The position numbers and the translations under genes were made by a program. The notes beneath the pieces were generated by a model. That model searched no databases and had not been told where the DNA came from. It worked only from the letters and a program-made list of their open reading frames with translations. A stretch of DNA of 64,000 nucleotides from Planctomycetia bacterium. GTDB lineage: Bacteria; Planctomycetota; Planctomycetia; Pirellulales; PNKZ01. Numbering within the stretch: the first letter of the stretch is position 1; each line of letters begins with the position of its first letter. Below are positions 9,006 to 18,095 of the stretch, in pieces. The stretch is from assembly GCA_021413845.1 (NCBI GenBank), contig JAIOPP010000059.1:1-64000 (forward strand), given 5' to 3'.

Positions 9006-9327
9006 GAATCTCAGCGGAGTTTGCGGATCGGGCAACCGGCGACGGCTGATTCCAAAAGCAAACGCGATACCAGCCAAGCTCCCACGCCATGCCGAACGCT
9101 CCGAAAGCGATGACTGGGCAACGACTTAAGCTCGCGCGTGGAGATTTCCGGGAACGCCTAGCTCCGGAGCGGACGTGGCATTTTCGCATCATTCGTCGAA
9201 CCCTCATGCAGCCATATCTCCCCGTTCTCCTGCAACCCGGGCCTGTGCGTAGCCGAGGATAGTAGTAGCTAGTAGCTGCCTCATGGATGCCTCGTTTCGT
9301 ACCGCTCGCATTGCCGCAGGTCTCCCT
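9006..9327. other. Divergent intergenic region
   Basis: It lies between two divergent genes for exported proteins. I found no convincing promoter pair, RNA gene or repeat. A Met in frame at 9283 could extend the plus-strand gene, but it places fifteen polar residues before the signal peptide. Confidence 0.35.
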
Positions 9328-9903
9328 ATGCGTTTCCCCATCCGTAAGGTCATTGCGACGACAACCCGAGTGCTTTTCCTGTCGTTCGGGCTCGTCGCTC
9401 TTGGCGAGCAAGCGAATCCCGCCAGGGGCGAACAGCCACCGGCAGCCGGTGCCCCGGCACGGCCAGCAGCCAATTCTCCTGCCACGCCGCAGACGGTCGT
9501 CGATCCCGACCGAGTCGACAATGTCCTGGCCGGTCCGAAAGCCGGGAGCTTGCCTGCGGTAGACGACGACAACAGGCCCCGACTCCGGCAGCGCGAGGGG
9601 GCCAAGCTCGTCGACCGGCGGGGACGATTCGAGCTGCGTGGCGACCGAGTGATCTTCCTAGCGACGAATCCGGATGCCCACTTCGTCGTCTTGGAAAACT
9701 TGTCGCTGGAACGGGTTACACGCGTTTTGGAAGAGTCCGGCTCGCAGCTCGAGTGGAGCGTCAGCGGCACCCTCACGGAGTTCCGCGCCTCGAACTATTT
9801 GCAGATTTCTCGGGCCCTGGTGAAATCGCTCCCGGCGAAAGGGGAGCCGCGCAAGTTGGCCGATCCCCTGGCTTCCAGCCCCTTGGCCCCGGCGAAGCCC
9901 TAG
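9328..9903 (+). CDS. Exported protein of unknown function
   Basis: About 191 residues. The Met at 9328 begins a signal peptide (VIATTTRVLFLSFGLVALGEQA). Next comes a Pro/Ala-rich linker (residues about 35-60), then a folded part from about residue 85 (KLVDRRGRFELRGDRVIFLA) that reads as beta strands followed by a helical stretch (LENLSLERVTRVLEESG). The phrase RRGRFELRGDRVIF may be a small beta domain repeated in planctomycete secreted proteins. No enzyme motif is seen. Confidence 0.6.
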   Translation: MRFPIRKVIATTTRVLFLSFGLVALGEQANPARGEQPPAAGAPARPAANSPATPQTVVDPDRVDNVLAGPKAGSLPAVDDDNRPRLRQREGAKLVDRRGRFELRGDRVIFLATNPDAHFVVLENLSLERVTRVLEESGSQLEWSVSGTLTEFRASNYLQISRALVKSLPAKGEPRKLADPLASSPLAPAKP

Positions 9904-9962
9904 CCCTTTACCTAGCCGAGTGCGCCGCGATAATTGCTGACGGCGCGAGCGCTCGAAACTCC

Positions 9963-9990
9963 TTGACACCCCAAGGGGGCGGTATATCAT
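9963..9990 (+). promoter_or_regulatory. Probable sigma-70-type promoter for the STAS/kinase pair
   Basis: A perfect TTGACA (9963-9968) is followed after 16 bases by TATCAT (9985-9990), five of six matches to the -10 consensus. It lies about 160 bases upstream of the STAS gene start at 10160, with no gene between. Confidence 0.5.
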
Positions 9991-10159
9991 CAGACGGAGT
10001 AATGGCTTACGACGTGCTTAGTAAATAAGAAGCGTCGCGAGCAGAAGGATTTTCCGCTTAACGAGTCGTTGAATTTCCGTGCCGGCATCCGGTCGCGGAT
10101 CGTTCACGGGCTCGTTCCTTGATCCCGACTCCGTTCGTTTTCAGCAGGATATACGCTCC

Positions 10160-10519
10160 ATGGCCGGTCGTCGTCGTTTGGAAGTCTCGGAAGTCGGAGA
10201 TGTCACGGTTGTCCGCTTCGTCGATCGAAAAATCCTCGACGTGACCAACATTCACGAGCTCGGCAAAGAGCTGTTCGCGCTCGTCGAAGAGCAGAACAAG
10301 AAGAAGCTTTTGCTCAATTTTACGACCGTGGAATTTCTTTCGAGCGAAACGCTCGGAGAGCTGATTAAGCTGGAAAAGAAGGTCAAACAACACACCGGCC
10401 GGCTGTTGCTCAGCAACATCAAGCCTGAAATCTACGAAGTGTTCGCCATCACCCGTTTGAATAAGCTGTTCGATATTCGCGACGAAGAGGCCGAGGCCCT
10501 GGCTGCTTTCAGCGCTTAA
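10160..10519 (+). CDS. STAS-domain anti-anti-sigma factor (SpoIIAA/RsbV type)
   Basis: About 119 residues from the Met at 10160, with AGCAGGAT upstream. It is a single STAS domain: VTVVRFVDRKILDVTNIHELGKEL, then LLLNFTTVEFLSSETLGELIKL, where one of the two serines is the usual phosphorylation site. In this family the unphosphorylated antagonist binds an RsbW-like kinase and frees its target. The next gene is exactly such a kinase, 109 bases downstream, so the two probably form a partner-switching pair. No cognate sigma factor or PP2C phosphatase is nearby. Confidence 0.88.
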   Translation: MAGRRRLEVSEVGDVTVVRFVDRKILDVTNIHELGKELFALVEEQNKKKLLLNFTTVEFLSSETLGELIKLEKKVKQHTGRLLLSNIKPEIYEVFAITRLNKLFDIRDEEAEALAAFSA

Positions 10520-10628
10520 GGAAACCGATCACGACTCACCCTGTCGTTCTTCCCGCTTGCGATCGATTCCCGCGCACCTTGAAAGACGGCGCGACCTCCC
10601 ATCATACGGAAACTTGAGCATCGCCCTG

Positions 10629-11063
10629 ATGTCTATGTCGCTTGATGAATGGATCTGGCACCTCGAGGAGTCGTTTCCCAGCCGCACGGCCGAGGCGAAG
10701 CGCATTCTCGAAAGCATCCTCGCGCGGCTTGAGGGGGAAAACTGGTTTCCGCACGACATCTTCGGCGTGCATCTCGCCTTGGAAGAAGCCTTAGTCAACG
10801 CCGTGAAACACGGCAATCGGATGGATGAAGCCAAGTCGGTCCATGTCGAATGCAAGCTTTCGCCCGAGCGGTTGTATATCCGCATTCGCGACGAAGGGCC
10901 CGGCTTCAAAATCGACGACGTCCCCGATTGCACCGAGGAAGAGAATCTCGACAAGTGTTCCGGGCGCGGCATCATGCTGATGCGCAATTTCATGTCGTTC
11001 GTCGAGTACAACGACGTCGGCAACATGGTCACGATGGAAAAAAGCCGCAAGCACGCCCGCTAA
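10629..11063 (+). CDS. RsbW-like serine kinase / anti-sigma factor
   Basis: About 144 residues from the Met at 10629. It has a GHKL ATP-binding fold with the N box EEALVNAVKHGN, the G1 box DEGPGF and the G2 box GRGIMLMR. These are diagnostic of HATPase_c_2 anti-sigma kinases such as RsbW and SpoIIAB, which phosphorylate a STAS partner and hold a sigma factor or other target. It follows the STAS gene and is likely co-transcribed from the promoter near 9963. The upstream Met at 10557 would add a poorly conserved extension. Confidence 0.88.
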   Translation: MSMSLDEWIWHLEESFPSRTAEAKRILESILARLEGENWFPHDIFGVHLALEEALVNAVKHGNRMDEAKSVHVECKLSPERLYIRIRDEGPGFKIDDVPDCTEEENLDKCSGRGIMLMRNFMSFVEYNDVGNMVTMEKSRKHAR

Positions 11064-11173
11064 CCTATTTCCTCAGCACGCTTCGCTCCGGCCTCTTCGA
11101 TCGCCTCGTCTCTTCTTCGATCTAAGCCGACTCGCTTTCTAACCAGTAAGTCTTCGGCGAGGCATGAGGGTTC

Positions 11174-12643
11174 GTGACCTCCTATCCTAAAGTCGCGCAA
11201 TTAAAGTCCGTCGGCGCGCTTCGTGAGCGGCTAGCTGCCTTACGGATCGAGCTGCCGGTCGACGACGAGATCCTCACCGCCGTGCAAGGCTCGCCCCTTG
11301 CCGCACCGCTCGAAGTTCACGACTCGCGGGGCAACACGTTACGCGTCGGCAATCGTTGGTGCATCCATCCGATGGAAGGCTGGGACGCCGAACGCGATGG
11401 TTCTCCCTCGCCCCACACACTGCGTCGCTGGCGCAACTTCGGTCTGAGCGGCGCCAAGCTCATCTGGGGAGGCGAGGCCGCGGCCGTGCAACCCGACGGC
11501 CGCGCGAACCCGCGCCAAACGCTCGCCGTCGAAGCGAACAAGTCGGGCCTCGCCGAGTTGCGCGAAGAGTTGCTCGTCGCACATCGCGAGCGCTTCGACT
11601 CGACCGACGATCTCTTGGTCGGCCTTCAACTCACGCACTCCGGCCGCTTCTCGCGCCCGCACTCGAAGCAACTCGAGCCGCGCATCGCTTACCATCACCC
11701 GTTGCTCGACGCCAAGTTCGGCATCGCTCCAGACGATGACTCGGTGGTGTGGACCGACGACGACCTCGAACGCCTCATCGAAAGCTTCGTCGTCGCGGCG
11801 GGGCTCGCGGCGGACGTCGGATATCAATTCGTCGACGTGAAGGCCTGCCACGGCTATCTGCTACATGAATTCCTCAGCGCTCGTACGCGCCCGGGCCGCT
11901 TCGGCGGCGACTTAGCCGGTCGGGCTCGCCTTCTGCTCACGATCATCGATCGTATCCAAGCCGAGTATCCCCGGCTCATGATCGGCGTCCGCCTGAGCGC
12001 TTTCGACTTCGTGCCGTATCGAACCAGTCGCGAAGTCGGCGAGCCGATGGACTACGCCGATGCGCTTCCATATCGATATGGCTTCGGCACCGACACAGAA
12101 AACCCGCTCGCTTACGACCTGCGCGAGACCTTCGAGCTGTTGCGAATGCTCCAAGCGGCGCGAGTCGCGATGGTGAATCTTTCGTGCGGCAGCCCTTACT
12201 ACAATCCCCACATCCAACGCCCGGCGATCTTCCCACCGAGCGATGGTTATCAACCGCCGGAAGATCCGCTGGTCGGCGTCGCGCGACAAATCCACGCCGC
12301 ACGACTCTGCAAAGAAGCGGTGCCGGGATTGCCGCTCATCGGCACCGGCTACTCCTATCTGCAAGACTATCTGCCGCACGTCGCGCAAGCGGTCGTGCGA
12401 GCCGGCTGGATCGATTCCGTCGGGCTGGGTCGAATGGTTCTCTCGTATCCCGAACTGCCCGACGATTGCTTGAAGCTCGGCACCACGGCGCGCAAGAAGG
12501 TCTGCCGCACCTTCAGCGACTGCACCACGGCCCCTCGCAACGGCATCATCTCAGGCTGCTATCCGCTCGACCCTTACTACAAAGAGATGCCGGAGTTCAA
12601 CGAGCTACGGCTCACGAAGAACGAATTGAAAGAAAGCGAATAG
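11174..12643 (+). CDS. NADH:flavin oxidoreductase, old yellow enzyme family
   Basis: A 489-residue protein starting at GTG, with GAGGG upstream. It is an FMN-binding TIM barrel of the OYE/2,4-dienoyl-CoA reductase class, with the QLTHSGRFSRP motif (about residue 155), a GGEAAAVQPDGR segment near the flavin, and the late-barrel segment GWIDSVGLGRMVLSYPELP. After the barrel it keeps a cysteine-containing tail (VCRTFSDCTTAPRNG, SGCYPLD). That tail recalls the iron-sulfur region of dienoyl-CoA reductases but lacks the tight CxxC spacing, and the second flavin/NAD domain is missing. The substrate is unknown. It converges with the next gene. Confidence 0.82.
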   Translation: MTSYPKVAQLKSVGALRERLAALRIELPVDDEILTAVQGSPLAAPLEVHDSRGNTLRVGNRWCIHPMEGWDAERDGSPSPHTLRRWRNFGLSGAKLIWGGEAAAVQPDGRANPRQTLAVEANKSGLAELREELLVAHRERFDSTDDLLVGLQLTHSGRFSRPHSKQLEPRIAYHHPLLDAKFGIAPDDDSVVWTDDDLERLIESFVVAAGLAADVGYQFVDVKACHGYLLHEFLSARTRPGRFGGDLAGRARLLLTIIDRIQAEYPRLMIGVRLSAFDFVPYRTSREVGEPMDYADALPYRYGFGTDTENPLAYDLRETFELLRMLQAARVAMVNLSCGSPYYNPHIQRPAIFPPSDGYQPPEDPLVGVARQIHAARLCKEAVPGLPLIGTGYSYLQDYLPHVAQAVVRAGWIDSVGLGRMVLSYPELPDDCLKLGTTARKKVCRTFSDCTTAPRNGIISGCYPLDPYYKEMPEFNELRLTKNELKESE

Positions 12644-12683
12644 ATAGCGAACAAGTATCGACGAACGAAGCTCGCACCTCGGC

Positions 12684-14603
12684 TTACTTCGTGACCGGTG
12701 CCATTCTTCGTAGCGCCTGCATCTCCGCTTCCGTATCGACGCGATACGTCACGCCGAGGTTCGACATCTCATCCGTGCTCTCTTCGCCGAACAAGACCCG
12801 CGATTCCGGGTTCGGGTTGTTCGGGTTCAGTCGGGTGTTGTCCCAATGGCCGACGAATTTTAAGGTCGATCCGGCAGGCAGCCGCACCGGCTCGCGAAAC
12901 AGATAGCGCCGCTGCCAGTTGAAGTCGAACGCCGGTACGACGACCAACAACTCTTCGCGGCCGTCGGGATAAACGACTGTCAACTGAGCATCGCCGCCGC
13001 GCAAGTGCATGTGCGGGCGCACATCGATCAACAGGACGTTCTGCTTGAAGTACGGCAGCCACTCCGTGCGCGTATGCGGGGCGTGCGGCTCGATGTCGAT
13101 ATTGCGCGGACGGAGGAACAACTGATCGGCGATCAGTTTCGCCGGCGGTTGTGAATTCTTGCGCCACACGATGCCGACCGACGACCGATCGGTAGCGTCT
13201 TCGTCGATCGACGTGTAATGAATCTCGAATACGAGATCGAACCCGGCCGGGAAGTGTACTCCTTCATCCGGAGCAAACGTCCGGGCGCTATATTGATCGC
13301 CCGGTGTATAGCTGCCGATGCGCCAACAATCCTTGCCGCCGTAGCCGTTCACCTTCGCCATCATGAACGCGCCGCTCAAGGGCTTCGTCGTGTCGGCCGG
13401 TCGCTGTTTCTTCGAGATCAAGAACGCCTGCATGTGATGCACGACGCGACGATTCCCCGGCAACAACTCCAGCGCCTGAATATAGCGATCTTCGTTGAGA
13501 TCGTTCGGGACCCAAAAGTATTGATACTCGACGACCGACGACGCCTTCACCATAAACGGCTTCGGCATCCGCACGACGTAATCCGGTTTACCGCTGCCGA
13601 TCGTGAACTCGCCCGGCTTGGGGAGTTTCGGCAATGCCAAAGGAACCGCCGGCGGGGTTCCTGCGACCAGCCACTCGGCTTCGCCGCTCTTCTGTCGGGC
13701 CAATCCTTGATCGATCCAATCGATGATCGTGCGTCGCTCTTCGTCCGTCAGCGCTTGCACATCTTCGATCGCCAAGCCGCGCGAATCGTCGGCGTGCCAC
13801 GGCGGCATCCGTTGGTATGCGACTTCGCGACGGATCGTCGCCGCTTCATCGCGGACCGACTCGAACGTCGACAGCTCGAACGGTCCGATCCCGCCCGGAT
13901 AGTGGCAACTAACGCAACGCTTGTGAATGATCTTAGCGGCGTCGTCGTGATAGGTCAGAGTCTTCGCGGCGAGCTTCCGTTCGACGGGGGGGAGTTGCAA
14001 TTCGCATCCCTGAGCCCGGGTCTCGGCGATCGCCTTGCCGCCGGTGAGCAAGGCGTCGATCGCGTCGGCCAGATAATCGGTGTTCTTCGCGCCGGGGCTT
14101 TTCTTCCAGCCGCCATCGTTGATCATGCCCCGATAGCGGACGGCGAGTTTCTCGTCGAGCAAAAACGCTTCCGGCGTAGCGCGAGCTTTCAAGAGCCGCG
14201 CGAGGCCGCCGTCGACGTCGAGAAACACCGGAAACGCTAGGTCGAGTTTTTGCTTATGGCTCGCCATTTTCATGCGCGTCAGCCCGGCGTTGGAATACAC
14301 TCCGATGAACTGCACCCGCTCGGCAAGGTAGCGTCCGCTGAGTTCGTTCAACACGGGAGCCATGCGCGTAACGATCGGGCAATTCACGTCGAGAAAAACG
14401 ACGGCATAACCCCGCGCCGGTCCATCGGGCAGCGACGTGAGATCGGTAGACCAAAGATGCTCGACTCCCCACCGATCGACCAAGACCGGAGTGGCGTAAG
14501 CGGAGCCTGTCTCGGCAGCCGTCGCACAGCGAGCGAAGAATGCCGCACAGCTAGCCAAGCAGATGGCAAAGAGCATCGAAAACCGTAGGAATCGAATCGC
14601 CAT
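12684..14603 (-). CDS. Secreted redoxin / cytochrome c / copper-monooxygenase-like fusion
   Basis: About 639 residues from the Met at 14603, with a signal peptide (FSMLFAICLASCAAFFARCATA). Residues about 35-195 form a thioredoxin-fold redoxin whose active site reads CPIV (Cys about 73), a single-cysteine version. Near residue 229 is a c-type haem site CVSCH with a following MPPWHAD that could give the Met ligand. The C-terminal half resembles copper type II ascorbate-dependent monooxygenases, with HHMQAF (about residue 388), EIHYTS and PHMHLRG (about residue 529) as candidate copper ligands. It would act in the periplasm. Substrate and electron donor are unknown. Confidence 0.8.
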   Translation of the reverse strand: MAIRFLRFSMLFAICLASCAAFFARCATAAETGSAYATPVLVDRWGVEHLWSTDLTSLPDGPARGYAVVFLDVNCPIVTRMAPVLNELSGRYLAERVQFIGVYSNAGLTRMKMASHKQKLDLAFPVFLDVDGGLARLLKARATPEAFLLDEKLAVRYRGMINDGGWKKSPGAKNTDYLADAIDALLTGGKAIAETRAQGCELQLPPVERKLAAKTLTYHDDAAKIIHKRCVSCHYPGGIGPFELSTFESVRDEAATIRREVAYQRMPPWHADDSRGLAIEDVQALTDEERRTIIDWIDQGLARQKSGEAEWLVAGTPPAVPLALPKLPKPGEFTIGSGKPDYVVRMPKPFMVKASSVVEYQYFWVPNDLNEDRYIQALELLPGNRRVVHHMQAFLISKKQRPADTTKPLSGAFMMAKVNGYGGKDCWRIGSYTPGDQYSARTFAPDEGVHFPAGFDLVFEIHYTSIDEDATDRSSVGIVWRKNSQPPAKLIADQLFLRPRNIDIEPHAPHTRTEWLPYFKQNVLLIDVRPHMHLRGGDAQLTVVYPDGREELLVVVPAFDFNWQRRYLFREPVRLPAGSTLKFVGHWDNTRLNPNNPNPESRVLFGEESTDEMSNLGVTYRVDTEAEMQALRRMAPVTK

Positions 14604-14896
14604 AATCGTCGCTCGTAGGGCAGGCCGGCGGAGTATCACCATCTTGCGATAGCAGCGCGTACGTTCGTGCGCGAAGCTTCACTTCTCTAAAATCGGTCGA
14701 AGCGGGCCGGTAAATCCAATGCCACGCGTTTCTTTCGATTAAACGCGCTAAAATGAGGGGGTGTCGTGGCTGCTACAACCCGAATTTAAGGCAATCACTT
14801 CATCCCGGCGACTCTCTAGGGCGAATCTATCCCGGTAAGCGTACTTATCGTTGCGCGGAATCTCGTTCCCTCGAATCGAGCAGAAAAGAACTCCCT

Positions 14897-16768
14897 ATGT
14901 TGTGCCTCAGACGGCTCATAAGAGTCTTTTTCCTCACCGGCTTGCTAAGTCATTACGGAACCGCAAGCTACGGCTCCGAGATTGCGCCCGCCACGGTCGC
15001 CGCTTGGGAACGATTGCTGGTCGACGCCGCAGCGACACCCGTTTCGCCGACCGCGAACGATCTCGAACTTCGACGCCAAGATTTGTCTGCCGCGATCACG
15101 CACTTGCGCGGCGCGCTGGCCTCGCTCGCTCCAGCTGCGCGCAACGCTTGGGAAAGCTACCTGCATACGGAAGCCCTTGAAGATTCGTTCACGCGAAGCC
15201 ATGCCGATCAAGCGGCGACGTTGGAACTGGTCCGTCGCAGCCTCACGGCCGACGTCGAGGGCTTGGAAAGCGATGAAGTCGTCGCGTTGAGAACGGCCGC
15301 CAAAAACTACGCCTCGGCGCTGGCGAGAAATTCGACGAATTTACAAGCCGCGTATCTCGAGCAACTGCAAGAGCTCCGTGCGGCGATCCGACTCCATCGG
15401 ACCGGCGCTCATCAAGCAGCCGAGCAACGTATCGGGGTCGCTCTCGCTTGGCTCGAAGATGCCGGACAGGCCCCGGATCTCGTCGCCGCAATGCGGCGTC
15501 ACTGGTCGTATCCCAACGCCGTCGTTCGGATCGATACGAACTTCATCAGCCAATACGTCGGTCGCGACATCAACGAAGTCAGCATGCAGCGGGCCAATGT
15601 TCTCGGCACGCAAACGCGCGGCCCATCGCAAACCTTCGGGCGTCTGGAATTGGTCTCGATCGAGAACCCACGCCAGGCGCAAGTCGTGCTGCGAATGGCC
15701 GGCAACACCCGTTCGGCAAGCAACGTCGGCACGAACGGCCCGGCCGTGATCTACAGCAGCAGCAGCTCGCATTTCGATGCGAATAAGGTCCTCTTCTTCG
15801 ACCCCTCGAAGGGTCTCGCCGCCGCCCCTGCCGACACTCGCTGCAATGCCTCGATCGGGATTCGCCAGATCGACGTTACTCCGCCGGTCCTCAGCAGTTT
15901 GCTTAAGCCGGCGTTCACACGAGCCGCCTGGAGCAAAGCGAAGGAGCAGCAAAACGCCGTCGAAAAAGAAGTCGCCAGGTTGATCAGTCGGCGGATCGAG
16001 CAACGTCTCGATGAGGAAATGATCGAGCCGCTCAAGAAAGCGCAAGACTACTACCAAGACTATATGATTCGCCGCCCGCTCCGGATCGACGAAGTGCCGC
16101 TGGTCGGCTCGCGCTCGACCTCGAAATATATCGAGCTGCTAATCAGCCAAGCGCGCAACTCGCAACTCGCGGCATCGGGCCCACCGCCGGAGCTCGCTTC
16201 CGCAACGGCCGTCGGTATCGCTCTGCATCAATCGATCTTAAACAACGGCTCGGCGCGGGTCGTTTGGGGCGGAGCGGAAATCACCGACGAAGACATCGAG
16301 CACTATTCGCAAGTAGCGACGATGCACGTTCCGCCGGCGCTGCGTGTCTTTTCCAACAGCACCCCTTGGTCGGTCACGATCGACGTCGATCATCCGACCA
16401 CCTTGATCTTCGAGAACGGCTGCATCGACCTGACGATCCACACCGTCGGTTGGAAAATCGGTGAGCAGCGATTCGACCGCAAGATCGACCTGCATGTGAA
16501 GTACGCGGTCGAGAACACGCGGCTCGGGATGACGTTCAACCGCGTCGGAAATTACGAGATCGCCCCGCTCGACGGCAAGCCCTGGACCGACGAACAGCGG
16601 CGTACTCTCTTGCCGCACATCGAAGAGAAACTCGCCGCGTTTATGCAAGAGCAGGGACGTTTCAACAGCTTGATTCTGCCGAAGGGAGACGGCTTCGGCC
16701 CGCTCGGAAATATCAACCTCAAGCAACTCGAATGTCGCGACGGTTGGCTGATAATCGGTTATCAATAA
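14897..16768 (+). CDS. Large secreted protein of unknown function
   Basis: About 623 residues from the Met at 14897, which begins a signal peptide (LIRVFFLTGLLSHYGTASYGS). The frame is open further upstream to 14753, but that part has many cysteines and no signal. The N-terminal 220 residues are largely helical and coiled-coil-like (LELRRQDLSAAITHLRGAL, LQAAYLEQLQELRAAIRLH). The rest looks mixed alpha/beta, with a Glu/Lys-rich helical segment near residues 345-400. No known domain or catalytic motif was recognised. Divergent from the redoxin fusion, convergent with the FabD-like gene. Confidence 0.68.
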   Translation: MLCLRRLIRVFFLTGLLSHYGTASYGSEIAPATVAAWERLLVDAAATPVSPTANDLELRRQDLSAAITHLRGALASLAPAARNAWESYLHTEALEDSFTRSHADQAATLELVRRSLTADVEGLESDEVVALRTAAKNYASALARNSTNLQAAYLEQLQELRAAIRLHRTGAHQAAEQRIGVALAWLEDAGQAPDLVAAMRRHWSYPNAVVRIDTNFISQYVGRDINEVSMQRANVLGTQTRGPSQTFGRLELVSIENPRQAQVVLRMAGNTRSASNVGTNGPAVIYSSSSSHFDANKVLFFDPSKGLAAAPADTRCNASIGIRQIDVTPPVLSSLLKPAFTRAAWSKAKEQQNAVEKEVARLISRRIEQRLDEEMIEPLKKAQDYYQDYMIRRPLRIDEVPLVGSRSTSKYIELLISQARNSQLAASGPPPELASATAVGIALHQSILNNGSARVVWGGAEITDEDIEHYSQVATMHVPPALRVFSNSTPWSVTIDVDHPTTLIFENGCIDLTIHTVGWKIGEQRFDRKIDLHVKYAVENTRLGMTFNRVGNYEIAPLDGKPWTDEQRRTLLPHIEEKLAAFMQEQGRFNSLILPKGDGFGPLGNINLKQLECRDGWLIIGYQ

Positions 16769-16770
16769 CG

Positions 16771-16790
16771 AGCTCGATCGAGCTGTTTTA
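16771..16790. terminator. Possible shared hairpin between convergent genes
   Basis: The 14-base palindrome AGCTCGATCGAGCT (16771-16784) is followed by GTTTTA. It sits in the 19-base gap between two convergent stop codons. The stem can have few pairs once a loop is allowed, so terminator strength is doubtful. Confidence 0.25.
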
Positions 16791-17939
16791 CCGGACGTCT
16801 TGCGACAGCAGCCAATCTTCGAGCACGATCTGCTGCACGTAGGGAGCTCGCAACAGCGAAGCGCGCGTCGACAACAACGGCGCCAGCCACGCGCGGCGCG
16901 CGATCAACGAAACCGCTTGCTTGCTCCATTGATTGAGCCAGTTGCCTCCCATCTGCGCTCGCACGTTGTCGCTCAAGCGTTGAAACGTAGCGGGCAGCAA
17001 ATTGGGATCGGGACCGATATGCACGACAGTTTCGGCACCGCTAGCCAGGATCTCGCAGATGCCGTCCCACAAGCGCTGCGGCTTCTCCAGCCAAGCCACG
17101 ATGGTTTCCCGCGCGTTGTAATTGTTGTAGCTCAACTTACCGGTGACGAGCGAAACAATGTTCGGATGCGGTGCCGTCAGGCCTCCGCCGAGCGTGTGCA
17201 GAGCAAGACCCGCGCGCGCCGGTATGTTTCGCTCCCAAAGGATCGGCGTGTGCAACGGCGGCCACGCACCATCGGCTTTCCTCAGGTTCACGCGCTTCCC
17301 CAGGGCCGTCGGCACGCGCGCTTTGAACGTCGCCAGAGTCTCACGTTGGCCGAGCAGCAACACGGTGTTCGGCGACAGGTAAGACGAAACGGCGATGACG
17401 CCTTGGCCTTCCATGTTGACTTCGATGCAAAGCCGATGCACGGCCGCGAGGTCGAGTTCCGGCCCGCGTGAGAAGAGAATTCCCATCGAAAGATCATGGG
17501 CCAAGGCGGCGCAATCGCCCGCCAAACTCACCAGCGGCGGCAGCACCTGCTCGACGACGAACGTCCCGCCGGCGACGAGGGCCGTAATCTCGCCGAGACT
17601 GTAACCGAGCGATATCCGCGCGCCGCGATAATCGATGTCGAAAAACTGATCGAGTAATTCCAGCTGCGCCATCTCGGCGGCGATGATGAGCGCGATGTCT
17701 TCGGAAAACGAATCCAAGGTGCTCTCGCGCCGCGCCGCGACCCGCGCGACCAAGTCGGTCGCCCGATGCGTCGCTTCGGCATGAATCGTTCCGGCGAGCC
17801 TTAAGTGGCGTTCCACGATCGGCCCGTACGCCGGATGCGCGAGCAACTCCGGTGTCCGCCCCAGATTGGTCAGGTTGTAGCCGCGAAAAGCGAGCGCGGT
17901 CGAACCGATATGCTGCGTCCAAGTCGTCGGCATAGGCAC
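16788..17939 (-). CDS. FabD-like acyl (malonyl) transferase
   Basis: A 383-residue protein with the alpha/beta-hydrolase-like fold of malonyl-CoA:ACP transacylases. The nucleophile motif is GYSLGE with Ser114, where canonical enzymes read GHSLGE. A candidate catalytic His is His230 in PPLHTP, matching the FHSPLM region of FabD. The C-terminal part keeps VVHIGPDPNLLP, comparable with the late strand of FabD proteins. It is longer than standalone FabD (about 310 residues) and is not beside other fatty-acid genes, so it may load a different carrier protein or serve a special acyl chain. Its promoter region (156 bases) is shared with the H4MPT operon on the other strand. Confidence 0.68.
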   Translation of the reverse strand: MPMPTTWTQHIGSTALAFRGYNLTNLGRTPELLAHPAYGPIVERHLRLAGTIHAEATHRATDLVARVAARRESTLDSFSEDIALIIAAEMAQLELLDQFFDIDYRGARISLGYSLGEITALVAGGTFVVEQVLPPLVSLAGDCAALAHDLSMGILFSRGPELDLAAVHRLCIEVNMEGQGVIAVSSYLSPNTVLLLGQRETLATFKARVPTALGKRVNLRKADGAWPPLHTPILWERNIPARAGLALHTLGGGLTAPHPNIVSLVTGKLSYNNYNARETIVAWLEKPQRLWDGICEILASGAETVVHIGPDPNLLPATFQRLSDNVRAQMGGNWLNQWSKQAVSLIARRAWLAPLLSTRASLLRAPYVQQIVLEDWLLSQDVR

Positions 17940-18080
17940 AGCCCGTCCGGGAAGGAAATCGCTGGAAAACCGGTATGTAGATCAACGCGAATGTCGCAGG
18001 TTCGGCTTGGCGTGCCGCTTGCCGTTCTTGCCACGGCCAACTACAACGAAAGCTGCTCCGAGTCCCTCTTCTTGCCCCTC

Positions 18081-18086
18081 TATTAT
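18081..18086 (+). promoter_or_regulatory. Possible -10 box very close to the SDR start
   Basis: TATTAT fits a -10 consensus and stands nine bases before the SDR ATG at 18096. No ribosome binding site is visible between them, so transcription from here would give a nearly leaderless mRNA. No good -35 box is apparent. Confidence 0.25.
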
Positions 18087-18095
18087 ACCCCGCGA

